Assembly (NCBI RefSeq): GCF_018688335.1 | Contig: NZ_CP061316.1 | Location: 1,488,001-1,552,000, forward strand | Direction: 5' to 3' | DNA: 64,000 nt | From: Polynucleobacter sp. AP-Jannik-300A-C4 | Lineage (GTDB): Bacteria > Pseudomonadota > Gammaproteobacteria > Burkholderiales > Burkholderiaceae | Shown here: positions 29,260 to 38,549 of the stretch, piece by piece | Layout: each line of letters starts with the position of its first letter | Numbering within the stretch: position 1 is the first letter of the stretch | The notes under the pieces: generated by a model | What the model was told of the DNA's origin: nothing | What the model saw: only the letters and a program-made list of their open reading frames with translations | Database searches by the model: none | Translations under genes and position numbers: made by a program

Positions 29260-29903
29260 AGATCCAACACTCGCAGATTCGGAATAGATAAGGGTTGATG
29301 ACTTGTCAGGACTACCAAACCGTTGCCCTCAAGATGCTCTGCTATCAAGCCTAGCAACTCTTGGGTCGCATGAGTATCTAGGGCATTAAAAGGTTCATCC
29401 AAAATCCAGACTTGTGCTCGTCGCGTCACCATGCGAGCCATCAAGACACGCTTTTTTTGACCTGCAGACAAGCAATTGACAGGCAGATCTTCGCGCCCTT
29501 TCAGACCAAATCGCCATAGGGAGGTAAAAACATCTTGATCTGAAAGCAAGATGCCATCAATCGCTGCAAACATGCGCAAATTTTCAAGGGCGCTGAGATC
29601 TTCTTTCAAGGCATCGCGATGACCTAAAAATAAAAGCTTGCCGTGATACTCCGATGCCGCTTCTTTGATGGAATTGCCATTCCATAAGATGTCACCAGAC
29701 TCTGGGGAAGCTAAGCCCGTCAGCAAACGCAAAAGGCTCGTCTTACCAACCCCATTCTCACCCCGAATATGGAGACACTGACCGGCAAGGACCTGTAAAT
29801 TCAATTTTGAAAACAGCGTCCGCTCGCCTCGCACGCAAGTAATCCCCCTAGCCTCAAGAGCTGCATTTGGAGATGCTGGGAAGGAAGAATAAGTGGCTGT
29901 CAT
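29256..29903 (-). CDS. ccmA: Haem exporter ATP-binding protein CcmA
   Basis: ABC ATPase of 215 aa. Walker A GENGVGKTS, signature LSAGQKKR and Walker B VWILDEPFNALD can be read. It is the first gene of the nine-gene ccm operon. Its ATP hydrolysis releases holo-CcmE. Confidence 0.95.
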   Translation of the reverse strand: MTATYSSFPASPNAALEARGITCVRGERTLFSKLNLQVLAGQCLHIRGENGVGKTSLLRLLTGLASPESGDILWNGNSIKEAASEYHGKLLFLGHRDALKEDLSALENLRMFAAIDGILLSDQDVFTSLWRFGLKGREDLPVNCLSAGQKKRVLMARMVTRRAQVWILDEPFNALDTHATQELLGLIAEHLEGNGLVVLTSHQPLSIPNLRVLDL

Positions 29904-30086
29904 TGGAAGAAATGGCTTGAATCAAACCACCCTAGGCATTGTCCAAGAGCCACTAGGGGCTGTCAAACAACCTAAAACAGTCATCAGAGAATAAATCTCT
30001 TTCAATTCAATCGCTTAGCCAATTATAAAGGCTAATCAAGCAGAATGATCTGAGCCAAACACCAGGGTTTGTCTACGGTAAGCGCC

Positions 30087-30497
30087 TTATTTCCAAAAAA
30101 TAGCCAGTTTTTGGAGTCCAGAACCCTGAATCAGCACAGACTTTTTCTGAATGCTTCCTTGGTAGGAGGCCTCAATCTGATACTGACCTGCAGTCAAATT
30201 AATCAAGATATAGGGTCCATCGGCCTGCGCATCAAAAATCACTTGATTCATAGTATTCAAAATTTTGATCTTTGCACCAAAAATCCAAACGCCACGACCA
30301 TTCTCTAATTGCGATAACTCTAACAATAAAGGCCACTGCTTTGACTCCGTCAAAATCGCCTGAGATTCTTCCTCGCCAACCCCGCCAGAAATATAAGAGA
30401 TTCCTTGGGAATATTGAGTATCTGGTAACTGCGCAAATACCATTGAAGAAAACGTGAGACAAGCTGCGGAAAGAATCAACTGGATATAGAAGTTCAT
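30087..30497 (-). CDS. Exported protein with carboxypeptidase-regulatory-like fold, unknown function
   Basis: A 136-aa protein with a signal peptide ending FSSMVFAQ and no enzyme motif. The repeated G-rich segment QGISYISGGVGEEE and the C-terminal beta-rich part (GPYILINLTAGQYQIEASYQG) resemble the regulatory-like domain of carboxypeptidases (PF13620-like). Resembles small exported proteins common in this bacterial group. Stands alone between ccmA and a quinone reductase gene. Function unknown. Confidence 0.6.
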   Translation of the reverse strand: MNFYIQLILSAACLTFSSMVFAQLPDTQYSQGISYISGGVGEEESQAILTESKQWPLLLELSQLENGRGVWIFGAKIKILNTMNQVIFDAQADGPYILINLTAGQYQIEASYQGSIQKKSVLIQGSGLQKLAIFWK

Positions 30498-30580
30498 GTG
30501 AGTCTTATTTAATTAGTATCAGTGCTTGTAACTTATTCTACAGTCAAGTGCATCACTCAAGTAAGTTAAAGGGTAAGTAA

Positions 30581-30606
30581 AAAAGCCCCGCGCAAACGGG
30601 GCTTTT
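30581..30606 (-). terminator. Terminator downstream of the quinone oxidoreductase
   Basis: Stem AAAAGCCCCG (30581-30590), loop CGCAAA, complement at 30597-30606. On the minus strand it ends in a U-tract and lies 42 bases after the stop of the minus-strand gene at 30648. Confidence 0.85.
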
Positions 30607-30647
30607 CAGCAAACTACTTTAATACAACTACTGATCAGTAATCCACA

Positions 30648-31628
30648 TTAAGGGATCATGATGATTGCACCCGAGACTTTTCGTCCTTCGGCTGCTTTAT
30701 GTGCTTCAGCAGCTTGTTCAAGCGTGAACTTAGCACCAATTTGCACCTTCACTCGACCTTGTGCAATCGCATCAAACACTGCACGAGCATTTTCTTGAAG
30801 CAGCTCTGGAGTAGCGTTATGCGGAAATACAGAAGGTCTGGTTAAAAAGAGGCAGCCTTTCTTATTCAGAATCTCCGGCTGAATCTCTGGGGCTGGGCCT
30901 GAGGCAGCACCAAATAAAGCAACCATGCCAAATGGTGCAGCACAATCGAGCGATCCCAGGAATGTCGTTTTAGCAACGGAGTCATAAACCACATTCGCCT
31001 TACGCCCACCTGTTGCCTTGAGTACTTCTTCCACCCAATTAGGGTTTGAATAATCCACCACAGCATCGCATCCCGCCTCCTTAGCTGCTGAAAACTTGGC
31101 TTGAGAACCAACAGTCCCAACCACAAAAGCACCTAATGATTTTGCCCAGCCAGCCAAGATTTGACCAACACCACCGGCAGCAGCGTGCACTAGCACGACA
31201 TCGCCAGATTTCACCTGATATGTTTTCTGAATTAAATACTGCGCAGTCATTGCCTTAAAGAACACAGCTGCAGCGACTTCATCGGATACATTGTCTGGCA
31301 CTGAGACCAACTTATCTGCTGCGACATTACGTGCACTCGCATAAGCACCAATACCAGCATTGATATACATCACACGATCACCGATTTTGAATCGAGTGAC
31401 ACCTTCACCAAGCGCCTCAACTACACCAACTGCTTCATGACCCAAGCCTGTTGGCAGCTCGAGTGGGTAATAACCAGAGCGCTGATAGACATCAATAAAG
31501 TTAAAACCAATCGCAGTTTGACGAAGCTGAACTTCCCCTTTTCCTGGAGCTGGAAGCTCTTTATCAATTAACTGAATCACATCAGCATTGCCGAGTTCTG
31601 AAAGATTAACAATTCGAGCAGTTGTCAC
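30648..31628 (-). CDS. NADPH:quinone oxidoreductase family protein (zeta-crystallin type)
   Basis: Medium-chain dehydrogenase/reductase without zinc, 326 aa. GroES-like N-terminus with the DVYQRSGYYPLELPTGLGHEAVG stretch split over residues 48-70, and Rossmann motif HAAAGGVGQI near residue 148. Likely one-electron or two-electron reduction of quinones with NADPH, an oxidative stress role. Single-gene unit with its own terminator. Confidence 0.9.
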   Translation of the reverse strand: MTTARIVNLSELGNADVIQLIDKELPAPGKGEVQLRQTAIGFNFIDVYQRSGYYPLELPTGLGHEAVGVVEALGEGVTRFKIGDRVMYINAGIGAYASARNVAADKLVSVPDNVSDEVAAAVFFKAMTAQYLIQKTYQVKSGDVVLVHAAAGGVGQILAGWAKSLGAFVVGTVGSQAKFSAAKEAGCDAVVDYSNPNWVEEVLKATGGRKANVVYDSVAKTTFLGSLDCAAPFGMVALFGAASGPAPEIQPEILNKKGCLFLTRPSVFPHNATPELLQENARAVFDAIAQGRVKVQIGAKFTLEQAAEAHKAAEGRKVSGAIIMIP

Positions 31629-31657
31629 AAGTCACCTTATTATTTTTATAGAAAAAT

Positions 31658-32110
31658 TTATCTTACTGCAACAGCAGAAGAGACAAGCTCTTCATCCTCA
31701 ACAACAGCCCAAGTGCTATCACCGAGCTTTTTGACCGCCATAGAATAAGTCCAAGAATCAGGGATGCCGCAACTCCATTGATCTGGGCCATTCTGAATCA
31801 ATACATTGGCACCAATGCGGCTATCAAAATACAAATGATATGTTTTGCCATGCAGGGGATTAAAACTGAATTTGGCACTATGCACCATCTCAGTGGCATC
31901 CAATCGTGCTTGAAGCGAGCGTGCTTGCTTCATTAATACTTCAGCCTGCTCCATAATGCGATCGTATTCAAGCTTGGCATTTTGACGAGCCACATTGACT
32001 GCCTTGTCTTTTTCTTCCAAGACTTTAATCGGCGCAAATACGGGCGCACCCACCTCCATAGGATATTCAATGCCGGCATGCCGTGCTGGATCGGTGTCTT
32101 CTATTCTCAT
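31658..32110 (-). CDS. DUF2452-like protein
   Basis: A 150-aa soluble protein: N-terminal APVFAPIKVLEEKDKAV, a central coiled-coil-like helix with KLEYDRIMEQAEVLMKQA, then a beta-rich end containing AKFSFNPLHGKTYHLYFD. The layout matches DUF2452 proteins, which also occur in animals. No catalytic motif is seen. Function unknown. Confidence 0.62.
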   Translation of the reverse strand: MRIEDTDPARHAGIEYPMEVGAPVFAPIKVLEEKDKAVNVARQNAKLEYDRIMEQAEVLMKQARSLQARLDATEMVHSAKFSFNPLHGKTYHLYFDSRIGANVLIQNGPDQWSCGIPDSWTYSMAVKKLGDSTWAVVEDEELVSSAVAVR

Positions 32111-32196
32111 GGCTTTTTAATCTACTGATTTATATGGCGAAAGTGTGACACAAATTCACAAAACACGTTGTAGCAGCCGACAAGCAGGACAAACAC

Positions 32197-33723
32197 CTAG
32201 AGGGAGTTCAAATCCCCCAAAAGTGCTTTGGCATGTATCTGAATGGCCTGCTGATCAGCTTCGCTAATGCGGGATAAGTTGGCGGTCATCAATCGGGTAC
32301 GCGGACTTGCCTCAAACTGTTGACGATGCTTTATCAAGAAATTCCAATAGAGATTGGTCATCGGGCAAGCACCTTCCCCAAATCGGACATCGGGCTTGTA
32401 CTGGCAAGATCCGCAATAGTTACTCATTCTCTTAATGTAGGCACCGCTGGCAATATAAGGCTTGCTAGTGAAACGACCACCACTCGCGAATAAGGCCATG
32501 CCCGCCGTATTGGGGAGTTCCACCCATTCAATCGCATCAATATAAATAGCCAGATACCAATCACACACCTCTTTTGGCAGAATTTCTGCAAGCAAGGCAA
32601 AGTTACCAGTCACCATGAGTCGCTGAATATGATGGGCATAGCCATACTGTAGCGTCTGCCCAATCGCCTCTTGCATACACTTCATATTCGTTTTGCCAGT
32701 CCAATACCAATTGGGCAATGGATTGCGATGGTCGTAAAAATTATCCTCAGCCATTTGCGGCATATCAAGGTAGTACATGCCGCGCACAAATTCTCGCCAA
32801 CCTAGAATCTGACGAATGAAACCCTCTACTGTTGCAAGCTCTAAGTTGTGCTTTTTCCAGGCAAGCAAAACGGCATCAATGACTTCTCTCGGATTGAGTA
32901 ACTTTAAATTCAGCGAACTCGACAACAGCGAGTGCCAACCAAAAGGCGTATCTGTCCACATCGCATCTTCATAGATACCGAAGGTCGCTAAGCGGTGCTC
33001 TACAAACCCCTCGAGTGCTTGAAGCGCTTGTTGGCGCGTCACCGGCCATTGAAAGTTGGCCAACGACCCAGGGTGATCTGAGTAGCGCTCCTCTACCTCA
33101 ATCAATACAGCTTTAGTAATCGCATCTGGTTCAAATAATTCTGGAGGCGGAATAAGGCCCGGGCCCTTCTTGGGAAAGGGTTTGCGATTATCTCGATCGA
33201 AGTTCCACTGCCCACCCTCTGGATTACCTTCTTTATCAACCAGGATGTTGTGGGTCTTGCGCATGAGTCGATAGAAATACTCCAAACGCAATTCTTTTTT
33301 GCCTGCAACCCAGTTAGAAAATTCATGACGTGAGCAATAGAAATGGGGGTCTTCCTGCATTTCTAATTCAATACCTAGTTCAGAGGCTAATGTTTCAATC
33401 TCACACTTAAGCCGATATTCCCCGGGCTCAAGACAAACTAAGTGAGTACATTGATCTTTTTTCAGAATTTCCCGTAATGTGTCAGCAATCGATTTAGGAG
33501 ATTGCTTGATATATTGCAGCGGCATACCAAGCCCTTCTAACTCCTTAGCGAAGTGACGCATAGCCGACAAAAACAGAGCAATTTTTGCCTTATGTGACCA
33601 AACATACTGAGCCTCATCCGCAGACTCAATCATGACTACCTGATCAGCCTGAGGATTGAGATTTTTTAATACTGGATTATTGATATCTAGCTGATCACCC
33701 AGAATGAGAACAAGCTTCTTCAA
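32197..33723 (-). CDS. Iron-sulfur cryptochrome/photolyase family protein (prokaryotic (6-4) photolyase type)
   Basis: FAD- and [4Fe-4S]-containing photolyase of 508 aa. The cluster cysteines are seen at C349? (CMQEAI), C437, C440 and C453, at the same spacing as in the bacterial (6-4) photolyase PhrB; the GSCQYKPDVRFGEGACP stretch is diagnostic. FAD-binding region contains RQILGWREFVRGMY and GYAHHIQRLMVTGNFA. It is the last gene of a minus-strand run with DUF3833, chalcone-isomerase-like, DCC and DUF2805 genes. Confidence 0.92.
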   Translation of the reverse strand: MKKLVLILGDQLDINNPVLKNLNPQADQVVMIESADEAQYVWSHKAKIALFLSAMRHFAKELEGLGMPLQYIKQSPKSIADTLREILKKDQCTHLVCLEPGEYRLKCEIETLASELGIELEMQEDPHFYCSRHEFSNWVAGKKELRLEYFYRLMRKTHNILVDKEGNPEGGQWNFDRDNRKPFPKKGPGLIPPPELFEPDAITKAVLIEVEERYSDHPGSLANFQWPVTRQQALQALEGFVEHRLATFGIYEDAMWTDTPFGWHSLLSSSLNLKLLNPREVIDAVLLAWKKHNLELATVEGFIRQILGWREFVRGMYYLDMPQMAEDNFYDHRNPLPNWYWTGKTNMKCMQEAIGQTLQYGYAHHIQRLMVTGNFALLAEILPKEVCDWYLAIYIDAIEWVELPNTAGMALFASGGRFTSKPYIASGAYIKRMSNYCGSCQYKPDVRFGEGACPMTNLYWNFLIKHRQQFEASPRTRLMTANLSRISEADQQAIQIHAKALLGDLNSL

Positions 33724-33749
33724 ATCTCTTTCCTCGCCAATCGCTGGGC

Positions 33750-34304
33750 TTAGCGCTTGTAAAAGCTCAGGGTAACCTCACCAAGATCAATTCCAAACTT
33801 ACTCATCTTGGCTTTATTCAGCATGACCTTAGGCGTTACAAGATACATCCAATCGTTAAATTGCACGTGATAAATTGTGCCGTCTACTGGCAATGCCAAT
33901 GTGTAAGCCCAGTTAAGGGCATTGCCCGCCGATTCACCCAGCGCCTCACCCACCACATCATCTGCCCTGCCAATATATTTACCCGGGGCAGTTTCAGTCA
34001 AAGTCCAGATACGCTTTTGCTTCGTGCCATCGGAATATTCAAAACTCTCATCGAGAGTACCCACTTTTTTACCATCAACGACTTTCCACTGCGCCACCAA
34101 GAGAACAGTAAATCGTTTTTTAACTTCACCACTGCGATCAGTAAAGATTCCATAGGCATCTATCGTGCCGTTGAAGTATTCACTCAGATCTAAGTTGGGC
34201 TTCTCGTTAGCGTACTGCGTTACTGAAGGCGAAGAACAGCCAAATAGACCGAATGCAATCAAGCAAACACCCAAACACTTTGAAACGAAATGGATCTTGC
34301 GCAT
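33750..34304 (-). CDS. DUF3833 family lipoprotein
   Basis: A 184-aa predicted lipoprotein: signal peptide ends at a lipobox (LFGC) with Cys near residue 23. Core FNGTIDAYGIFTDRSG and the C-terminal LNKAKMSKFGIDLGEVTLSF match DUF3833. Start: ATG at 34304 has AGGAG with 7-base spacing, whereas ATG at 34310 would touch it; 34304 overlaps the upstream stop as TAATG. DUF3833 genes occur in photolyase-linked stress clusters in other proteobacteria. Confidence 0.83.
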   Translation of the reverse strand: MRKIHFVSKCLGVCLIAFGLFGCSSPSVTQYANEKPNLDLSEYFNGTIDAYGIFTDRSGEVKKRFTVLLVAQWKVVDGKKVGTLDESFEYSDGTKQKRIWTLTETAPGKYIGRADDVVGEALGESAGNALNWAYTLALPVDGTIYHVQFNDWMYLVTPKVMLNKAKMSKFGIDLGEVTLSFYKR

Positions 34305-34852
34305 TAACATGCTCCTGAAATAAGTGGTGGCGGGCAGCCCTGCCCTAAGAGCTCAGCCCTGAGTTTTGGGACGCTTGTTTTTGAATCTAACCAAATACCA
34401 AAAAAGGCTTTTGCAAAATCGGCACCCTGAATTTGCGATATCTTCTTACCTTCATAGAAGAAACTGGTGCCCTGCTTAGGAATATAGACAGCGGCAATAG
34501 TCTGGCCAGGCTCTACATTAGGAAGAATACTTGCAAGCTCCTTACCCCATGATGATGCTTGAGCATCGGCAACACCGATGCTTTTCATTTCATCTGATGT
34601 ACGGTTGGCGATCGCCTCACCTGAGAATGCCCTCTGATACTTCAGCTCGAGTGCGAACTCCTGAGAATCCTTAGTGGTACCACGATATAGATTGGCATCA
34701 TAAACATGAAAGCCCCAAAAGTTCAGTCTGCCTAGCCCCTGTAATTGAGCTTGACCCATCATACTTTTAATGTGCGGCGGCTCTTTAGCAAAACTCATCG
34801 GAGTGGCCATAGCCAGGGTTAAGGTGATGACTAATACACGAGAGAGTTTCAT
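34304..34852 (-). CDS. Chalcone isomerase-like family protein
   Basis: A 182-aa exported protein: signal peptide ending MSFAKEPP, then RLNFWGFHVYDANLY and a C-terminal GADFAKAFFGIWLDSKTS, the chalcone-isomerase-like fold seen in bacterial periplasmic proteins. A longer open frame to 35035 lies inside the DCC gene and is rejected in favour of ATG at 34852, which is 5 bases from the upstream stop. Lipid or isoprenoid binding is known for related folds; role here unknown. Confidence 0.8.
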   Translation of the reverse strand: MKLSRVLVITLTLAMATPMSFAKEPPHIKSMMGQAQLQGLGRLNFWGFHVYDANLYRGTTKDSQEFALELKYQRAFSGEAIANRTSDEMKSIGVADAQASSWGKELASILPNVEPGQTIAAVYIPKQGTSFFYEGKKISQIQGADFAKAFFGIWLDSKTSVPKLRAELLGQGCPPPLISGAC

Positions 34853-34856
34853 ATCC

Positions 34857-35243
34857 TTATGCCTTTCTATTGACCAGTCGTAAAGCAAGCGGTCCCAGTA
34901 GTGCTGAGATGGCATGGCGATGCTTTGCGAAGAATCGATAGCCCACATTCCAAATCGGTTTGAGTGTTGGCCTAGAAAATAGCCATGCCAATTTAGGAAG
35001 ATTTGCCCGGCTATAGGCCGCTGAAAATACCTCAACCCCTTGGATCAGCTCACCATCATCATATTGGGCACACATAGAAGCCAAAGCTTGGTCGCAAGAA
35101 ACACCGACATGATCAGGGGCATATTTGTCAGAATTAATATCCACGAAGCTGAGCAAACCTGCTTGATTACGTCCAGAAAGAAACTGGATTTCTGCCTGAC
35201 ATAAGGGACAAAGGCCATCATAGAACATGGTCAGCTTTTTCAT
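34857..35243 (-). CDS. Thiol-disulfide oxidoreductase DCC family protein (DUF393)
   Basis: A 128-aa protein beginning MKKLTMFYDGLCPLCQ, the DxLCPxC motif that names the family (C15, C18). Length is normal. The ATG overlaps the DUF2805 stop by 4 bases. Redox function is inferred from the thioredoxin-like motif. Confidence 0.88.
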   Translation of the reverse strand: MKKLTMFYDGLCPLCQAEIQFLSGRNQAGLLSFVDINSDKYAPDHVGVSCDQALASMCAQYDDGELIQGVEVFSAAYSRANLPKLAWLFSRPTLKPIWNVGYRFFAKHRHAISALLGPLALRLVNRKA

Positions 35244-35518
35244 GATGCCGATTTTTGCTTGTACTGGGTTGCGCAGTAAGCGCGGTTAACCAATTTACTG
35301 CGTAGAGCAACATGCTTAGTTGCCCTGCCAGTTACCCGCTTACGCCACAATTCAAAGGAGTTGCGTTTCAGCTGTTTTCTCATCAAGGCGATCACTTGGG
35401 GCTCGGAATACCCGAAAGTAGATTTAATAGCATCAAAAGGCGTGCGATCCTCCCAGGCCATCTCAATCAACCTTGAGAGGTCTGCTTCTGAAAGCGTTTG
35501 GGGCAGTCGAGTCGTCAT
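35240..35518 (-). CDS. DUF2805/TIGR03643 family protein
   Basis: A 92-aa basic protein with LSEADLSRLIEMAWEDRTPF, FGYSEPQVIALMRKQL and SFELWRKRVTGRATKH, matching TIGR03643/DUF2805. The helix-turn-helix-like middle and basic tail suggest nucleic-acid binding. It is the first gene of the photolyase operon, divergent from the SDR at 35578. Confidence 0.85.
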   Translation of the reverse strand: MTTRLPQTLSEADLSRLIEMAWEDRTPFDAIKSTFGYSEPQVIALMRKQLKRNSFELWRKRVTGRATKHVALRSKLVNRAYCATQYKQKSAS

Positions 35519-35577
35519 CGAGCAAGTTTAAGACTTATTCAATAAACTGGCTGAGACCCCATTCATTTACCCTATTC

Positions 35578-36273
35578 ATGTCATTAATTCCCAATTCCTT
35601 CCGTGCACTCGTGATTGGCTCCTCTGGAACCATCGGCTCTGCTTTCATGGAATTGCTGGAACAGCATCCCGCATGCACGAAGGTAATAGGCATACATCGA
35701 AACTCTGCCAATCCAATTGATTATCAAGATCTCAACACCGTTGAAGACGCAGCAAAAGCCCTTTCAGGAGAGGCGCCCTTTCAGCTGATCATCAATACCA
35801 TCGGCATATTGCACTCAGCTGATTGGATGCCAGAAAAGAAACTGGATGATCTCAATGCCGAGCAATTGCAGCTATTGATGCAAATGAATGCTATCGGGCC
35901 TGGATTGACAATCAAATACTTTTCAAAGTTACTGGATCCAGCCAACTCGGTCATGGCAACACTCTCTGCCAAAGTGGGCAGCATTGAAGACAATCGTCTC
36001 GGTGGCTGGTATAGCTACCGCGCCTCTAAGGCAGCACTCAATATGCTGATCAAGACAGCATCGATTGAATTCTCCAGAACTAAACCCAACACTGCACTTG
36101 TGGCACTTCATCCAGGGACAGTCAATTCTCGCTTATCAAAACCGTTTAAAGGAGAGCAAATTGGCAGGCCACCTTTAGATGCTGCCAACGATCTGCTCAA
36201 TGTTCTTTTCTCGCTCAGCAAAGAAGATTCAGGTAGCTTCATTACTTACTCTGGCGAGAGACTGCCCTGGTAA
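35578..36273 (+). CDS. SDR family protein, C-factor/CsgA-like
   Basis: A 231-aa short-chain dehydrogenase. Cofactor motif GSSGTIG at residues 14-20, a TIGILHS turn, SAKVGSIEDNRLGGWYSYRA with S130, Y147 and K151. The GGWYSYR pattern is typical of C-factor-like SDRs. An open frame reaches 35473, but the ATG at 35578 fits the family start. Starts the plus-strand arm of the photolyase neighbourhood. Confidence 0.86.
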   Translation: MSLIPNSFRALVIGSSGTIGSAFMELLEQHPACTKVIGIHRNSANPIDYQDLNTVEDAAKALSGEAPFQLIINTIGILHSADWMPEKKLDDLNAEQLQLLMQMNAIGPGLTIKYFSKLLDPANSVMATLSAKVGSIEDNRLGGWYSYRASKAALNMLIKTASIEFSRTKPNTALVALHPGTVNSRLSKPFKGEQIGRPPLDAANDLLNVLFSLSKEDSGSFITYSGERLPW

Positions 36274-36286
36274 CTCACACTATCTG

Positions 36287-36862
36287 ATGACCTATTTTTC
36301 TCATATTTTTCTCGCACTACTCATGCTTGTCGGGGTGCAAACTTCTCTCTTCGCGCAAACTGAGTTCGCTAAGGCTATGCAAGATGGCCAACATGTCTTA
36401 CTCATGCGTCATGCTGATGCGCCGGGGTTTGGTGATCCTCAGGGTTACCAGCTAAGCCAATGCTCCACGCAACGCAATCTGGGTGAGCGTGGCAAGAAAC
36501 AGGCTAAAGCTACTGGCGATTGGCTGACCAAACAGGGCATCACTAAAGCGCAGGTCTACAGCAGTCCTTGGTGTCGCTGCTTTGATACTGCAAGCCTGCT
36601 GAATAAGGGCGAGGTTAAAAAGGAGGCCGCACTTGGGTCTTTCTTTGATGATATGAGTCAAGCTCAAAAGCAGACCGAAGCTTTAGCGAAGCTCATTCAG
36701 CTTGAGCGCATTCAACATCCAAAAACACCAATCATTATGGTCACCCATCATGTCAATATTGAATCCTTCACTGGCCAGGTTCTCAATTCGGGTGACATGA
36801 TCTTGGTCAAAGTAGATTCTTCAGGCAGAGCGCTATCTCATACGCGATATCCAAGCCCATAG
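36287..36862 (+). CDS. Histidine phosphatase family protein (exported, SixA-like)
   Basis: A 191-aa exported phosphatase: signal peptide ending VQTSLFAQ, then the catalytic R41-H42 in VLLMRHADAPG and a second His in VTHHVN near residue 155. An upstream open frame to 36179 lies inside the SDR gene and is not used. Follows the SDR by 13 bases. Substrate unknown. Confidence 0.85.
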   Translation: MTYFSHIFLALLMLVGVQTSLFAQTEFAKAMQDGQHVLLMRHADAPGFGDPQGYQLSQCSTQRNLGERGKKQAKATGDWLTKQGITKAQVYSSPWCRCFDTASLLNKGEVKKEAALGSFFDDMSQAQKQTEALAKLIQLERIQHPKTPIIMVTHHVNIESFTGQVLNSGDMILVKVDSSGRALSHTRYPSP

Positions 36863-36907
36863 CGTCTTTTTTATTTAACAAACTTCACGCAATCGAAAGC
36901 ATCCATC

Positions 36908-37285
36908 ATGACTGACTTACCTCTGAATGTTTTAGGACAACCACTGGTTCCCTGCTCTTTTGATCCTTTGACGGGATTTTTTAGAGATGGCTGCTGCAAA
37001 ACAAATGAACAAGATCTCGGCAGCCATTTGGTCTGTGCGATTGTCAGCAATGACTTTTTGCAATTTAGCCTTAAGCGCGGCAATGATTTGATTACCCCAA
37101 GACCGGAATACCAGTTTCCAGGTTTGATTGCGGGTGATCAGTGGTGTCTTTGCTTGAACCGTTGGATCGAAGCTCTGGAAGCCAACTGTGCGCCGATGAT
37201 TAAACTGGAAAGTACTCACATCAAAGCTTTGGAGAAAGTCTCTCTAGAAGTACTAGAGCAATACGCAGCAGTGGAGCAGCTATAA
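36908..37285 (+). CDS. DUF2237 family protein
   Basis: A 125-aa cytosolic protein covering the whole family: NVLGQPLVPCSFDPLTGFF, RDGCCKTNEQDLGSH, QFPGLIAGDQWCLCLNRW. The conserved cysteines (C17, C29, C30, C43 and the CLC pair) suggest metal or redox chemistry. Convergent with the DASH cryptochrome gene, 7 bases away. Function unknown. Confidence 0.9.
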   Translation: MTDLPLNVLGQPLVPCSFDPLTGFFRDGCCKTNEQDLGSHLVCAIVSNDFLQFSLKRGNDLITPRPEYQFPGLIAGDQWCLCLNRWIEALEANCAPMIKLESTHIKALEKVSLEVLEQYAAVEQL

Positions 37286-37292
37286 ATCTCTA

Positions 37293-38546
37293 CTAGGGCG
37301 ATAGCCAAAGCTTACGGTAGATTTTCTGGGGGTCGTGGTCTTGAGCTTGCTTGGCCACATTAAAGGGTCTACCTCCCCTAGGATCAGTACCGCGCCCAGC
37401 TATATAGAGCCAATTACCTTGATTGCTATAGACGTCATAGTCTATTAGTTGAGACTCAAACCAAGCAGCACCTGCGCGCCAATCACCCTGCATGTCGTAT
37501 ATCCAATAGCTAGCCACAATCTGACGCATCCGATTGGAGAGATAGCCGCTCTGATAAAGCTCACGCATGCCAGCATCCACCAACTCAGAACCAGTATTGC
37601 CAAAGCGCCATTGCTCAAAACTAGCCTGGGACGATGGCTTTACAGGGAGTCCTGTTAAGCCACTGGCACGATACAAGTTTTGACGATACTTAAAGTGAAT
37701 AAAGCGGAAATAATCTCGCCAGAGTAATTCAAACCAAAGCCAATAAGTGCCATCATTAGCACCATAGCGATTTTCATAATCGCTTAATTGCGCCGCTATC
37801 TCACGCGCTGAAATACAACCCAAGGCAAGCCATGCTGAAAACTTACTGGAGTAATCCATACCAATCAGTTGATTGCGGGTCTCTTTATAACTATCTGGCA
37901 AACGCCGCTCTAAGTATTGCTTCAGATGGGTCTGCGCATGACTAGGTCCTCCCACAAAATACGGGTGTGCAACTGATTGAGTGCTAGAAGGTGCTACTGA
38001 GCGCTGAGGTAAAGTCCCTGGTAGCAAAGGAATCTTCTTGGGCGCATTGATGGGCTGTGCAAACTTGAGCTGTGCTCGCTCGACCTCGCGTCTAAATGCC
38101 GTAAATACATCAGGCATTTTTTCTAATACAAATGGCAAGGCTTGCGGCTCCAACATACTTGATTGCCAGAACTCCTTAACCTCAACTGCCTGCTCTTGCA
38201 AAATTCGTACTTGCTCTACTTCTTCAGGCGCTTCAATTTGCTCGCAATAAATTGCTGTTGCAGCAGTATCTTGAACTAGCTGCAACAATATCTTTGTCGA
38301 CTTTCCAGCAAACTCAAAAAGATCTGATCCCTGGGCTTGTAGCTGAGTCTTTAAGTCATCCAATGAGGCTCGCAAGAAGGCTTTTCGATGCAGTCCTTGC
38401 CTCTCAAAACCATAAACCATGTCTTGCTCTTTTGAATCATGGATGTACACAGGCAAAAGATAATCTGCATTTGAGCAAGCTTGCGCAAATGCTGGGTTAT
38501 CCGCCAATCGCAAGTCATTTCGAAACCAGTAAATCAAGGTGCGCAT
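37293..38546 (-). CDS. DASH-type cryptochrome / photolyase family protein
   Basis: Flavoprotein of 417 aa. N-terminal antenna domain starts MRTLIYWFRNDLRLADNPAF; the MPDVFTAFRREVE segment and YWLWFELLWRDYFRF are characteristic of the DASH branch, followed by NRMRQIVASYWIYDMQGDWR of the FAD domain. DASH proteins repair CPDs in single-stranded DNA and may signal light. Starts 3 bases after the DUF2256 gene. Confidence 0.92.
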   Translation of the reverse strand: MRTLIYWFRNDLRLADNPAFAQACSNADYLLPVYIHDSKEQDMVYGFERQGLHRKAFLRASLDDLKTQLQAQGSDLFEFAGKSTKILLQLVQDTAATAIYCEQIEAPEEVEQVRILQEQAVEVKEFWQSSMLEPQALPFVLEKMPDVFTAFRREVERAQLKFAQPINAPKKIPLLPGTLPQRSVAPSSTQSVAHPYFVGGPSHAQTHLKQYLERRLPDSYKETRNQLIGMDYSSKFSAWLALGCISAREIAAQLSDYENRYGANDGTYWLWFELLWRDYFRFIHFKYRQNLYRASGLTGLPVKPSSQASFEQWRFGNTGSELVDAGMRELYQSGYLSNRMRQIVASYWIYDMQGDWRAGAAWFESQLIDYDVYSNQGNWLYIAGRGTDPRGGRPFNVAKQAQDHDPQKIYRKLWLSP

Positions 38547-38549
38547 CGA

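Noticed and set aside
34853..35035. N-terminal extension of the chalcone-isomerase-like protein
   Set aside because: Lies inside the DCC gene and hides the signal peptide; ATG 34852 is used.
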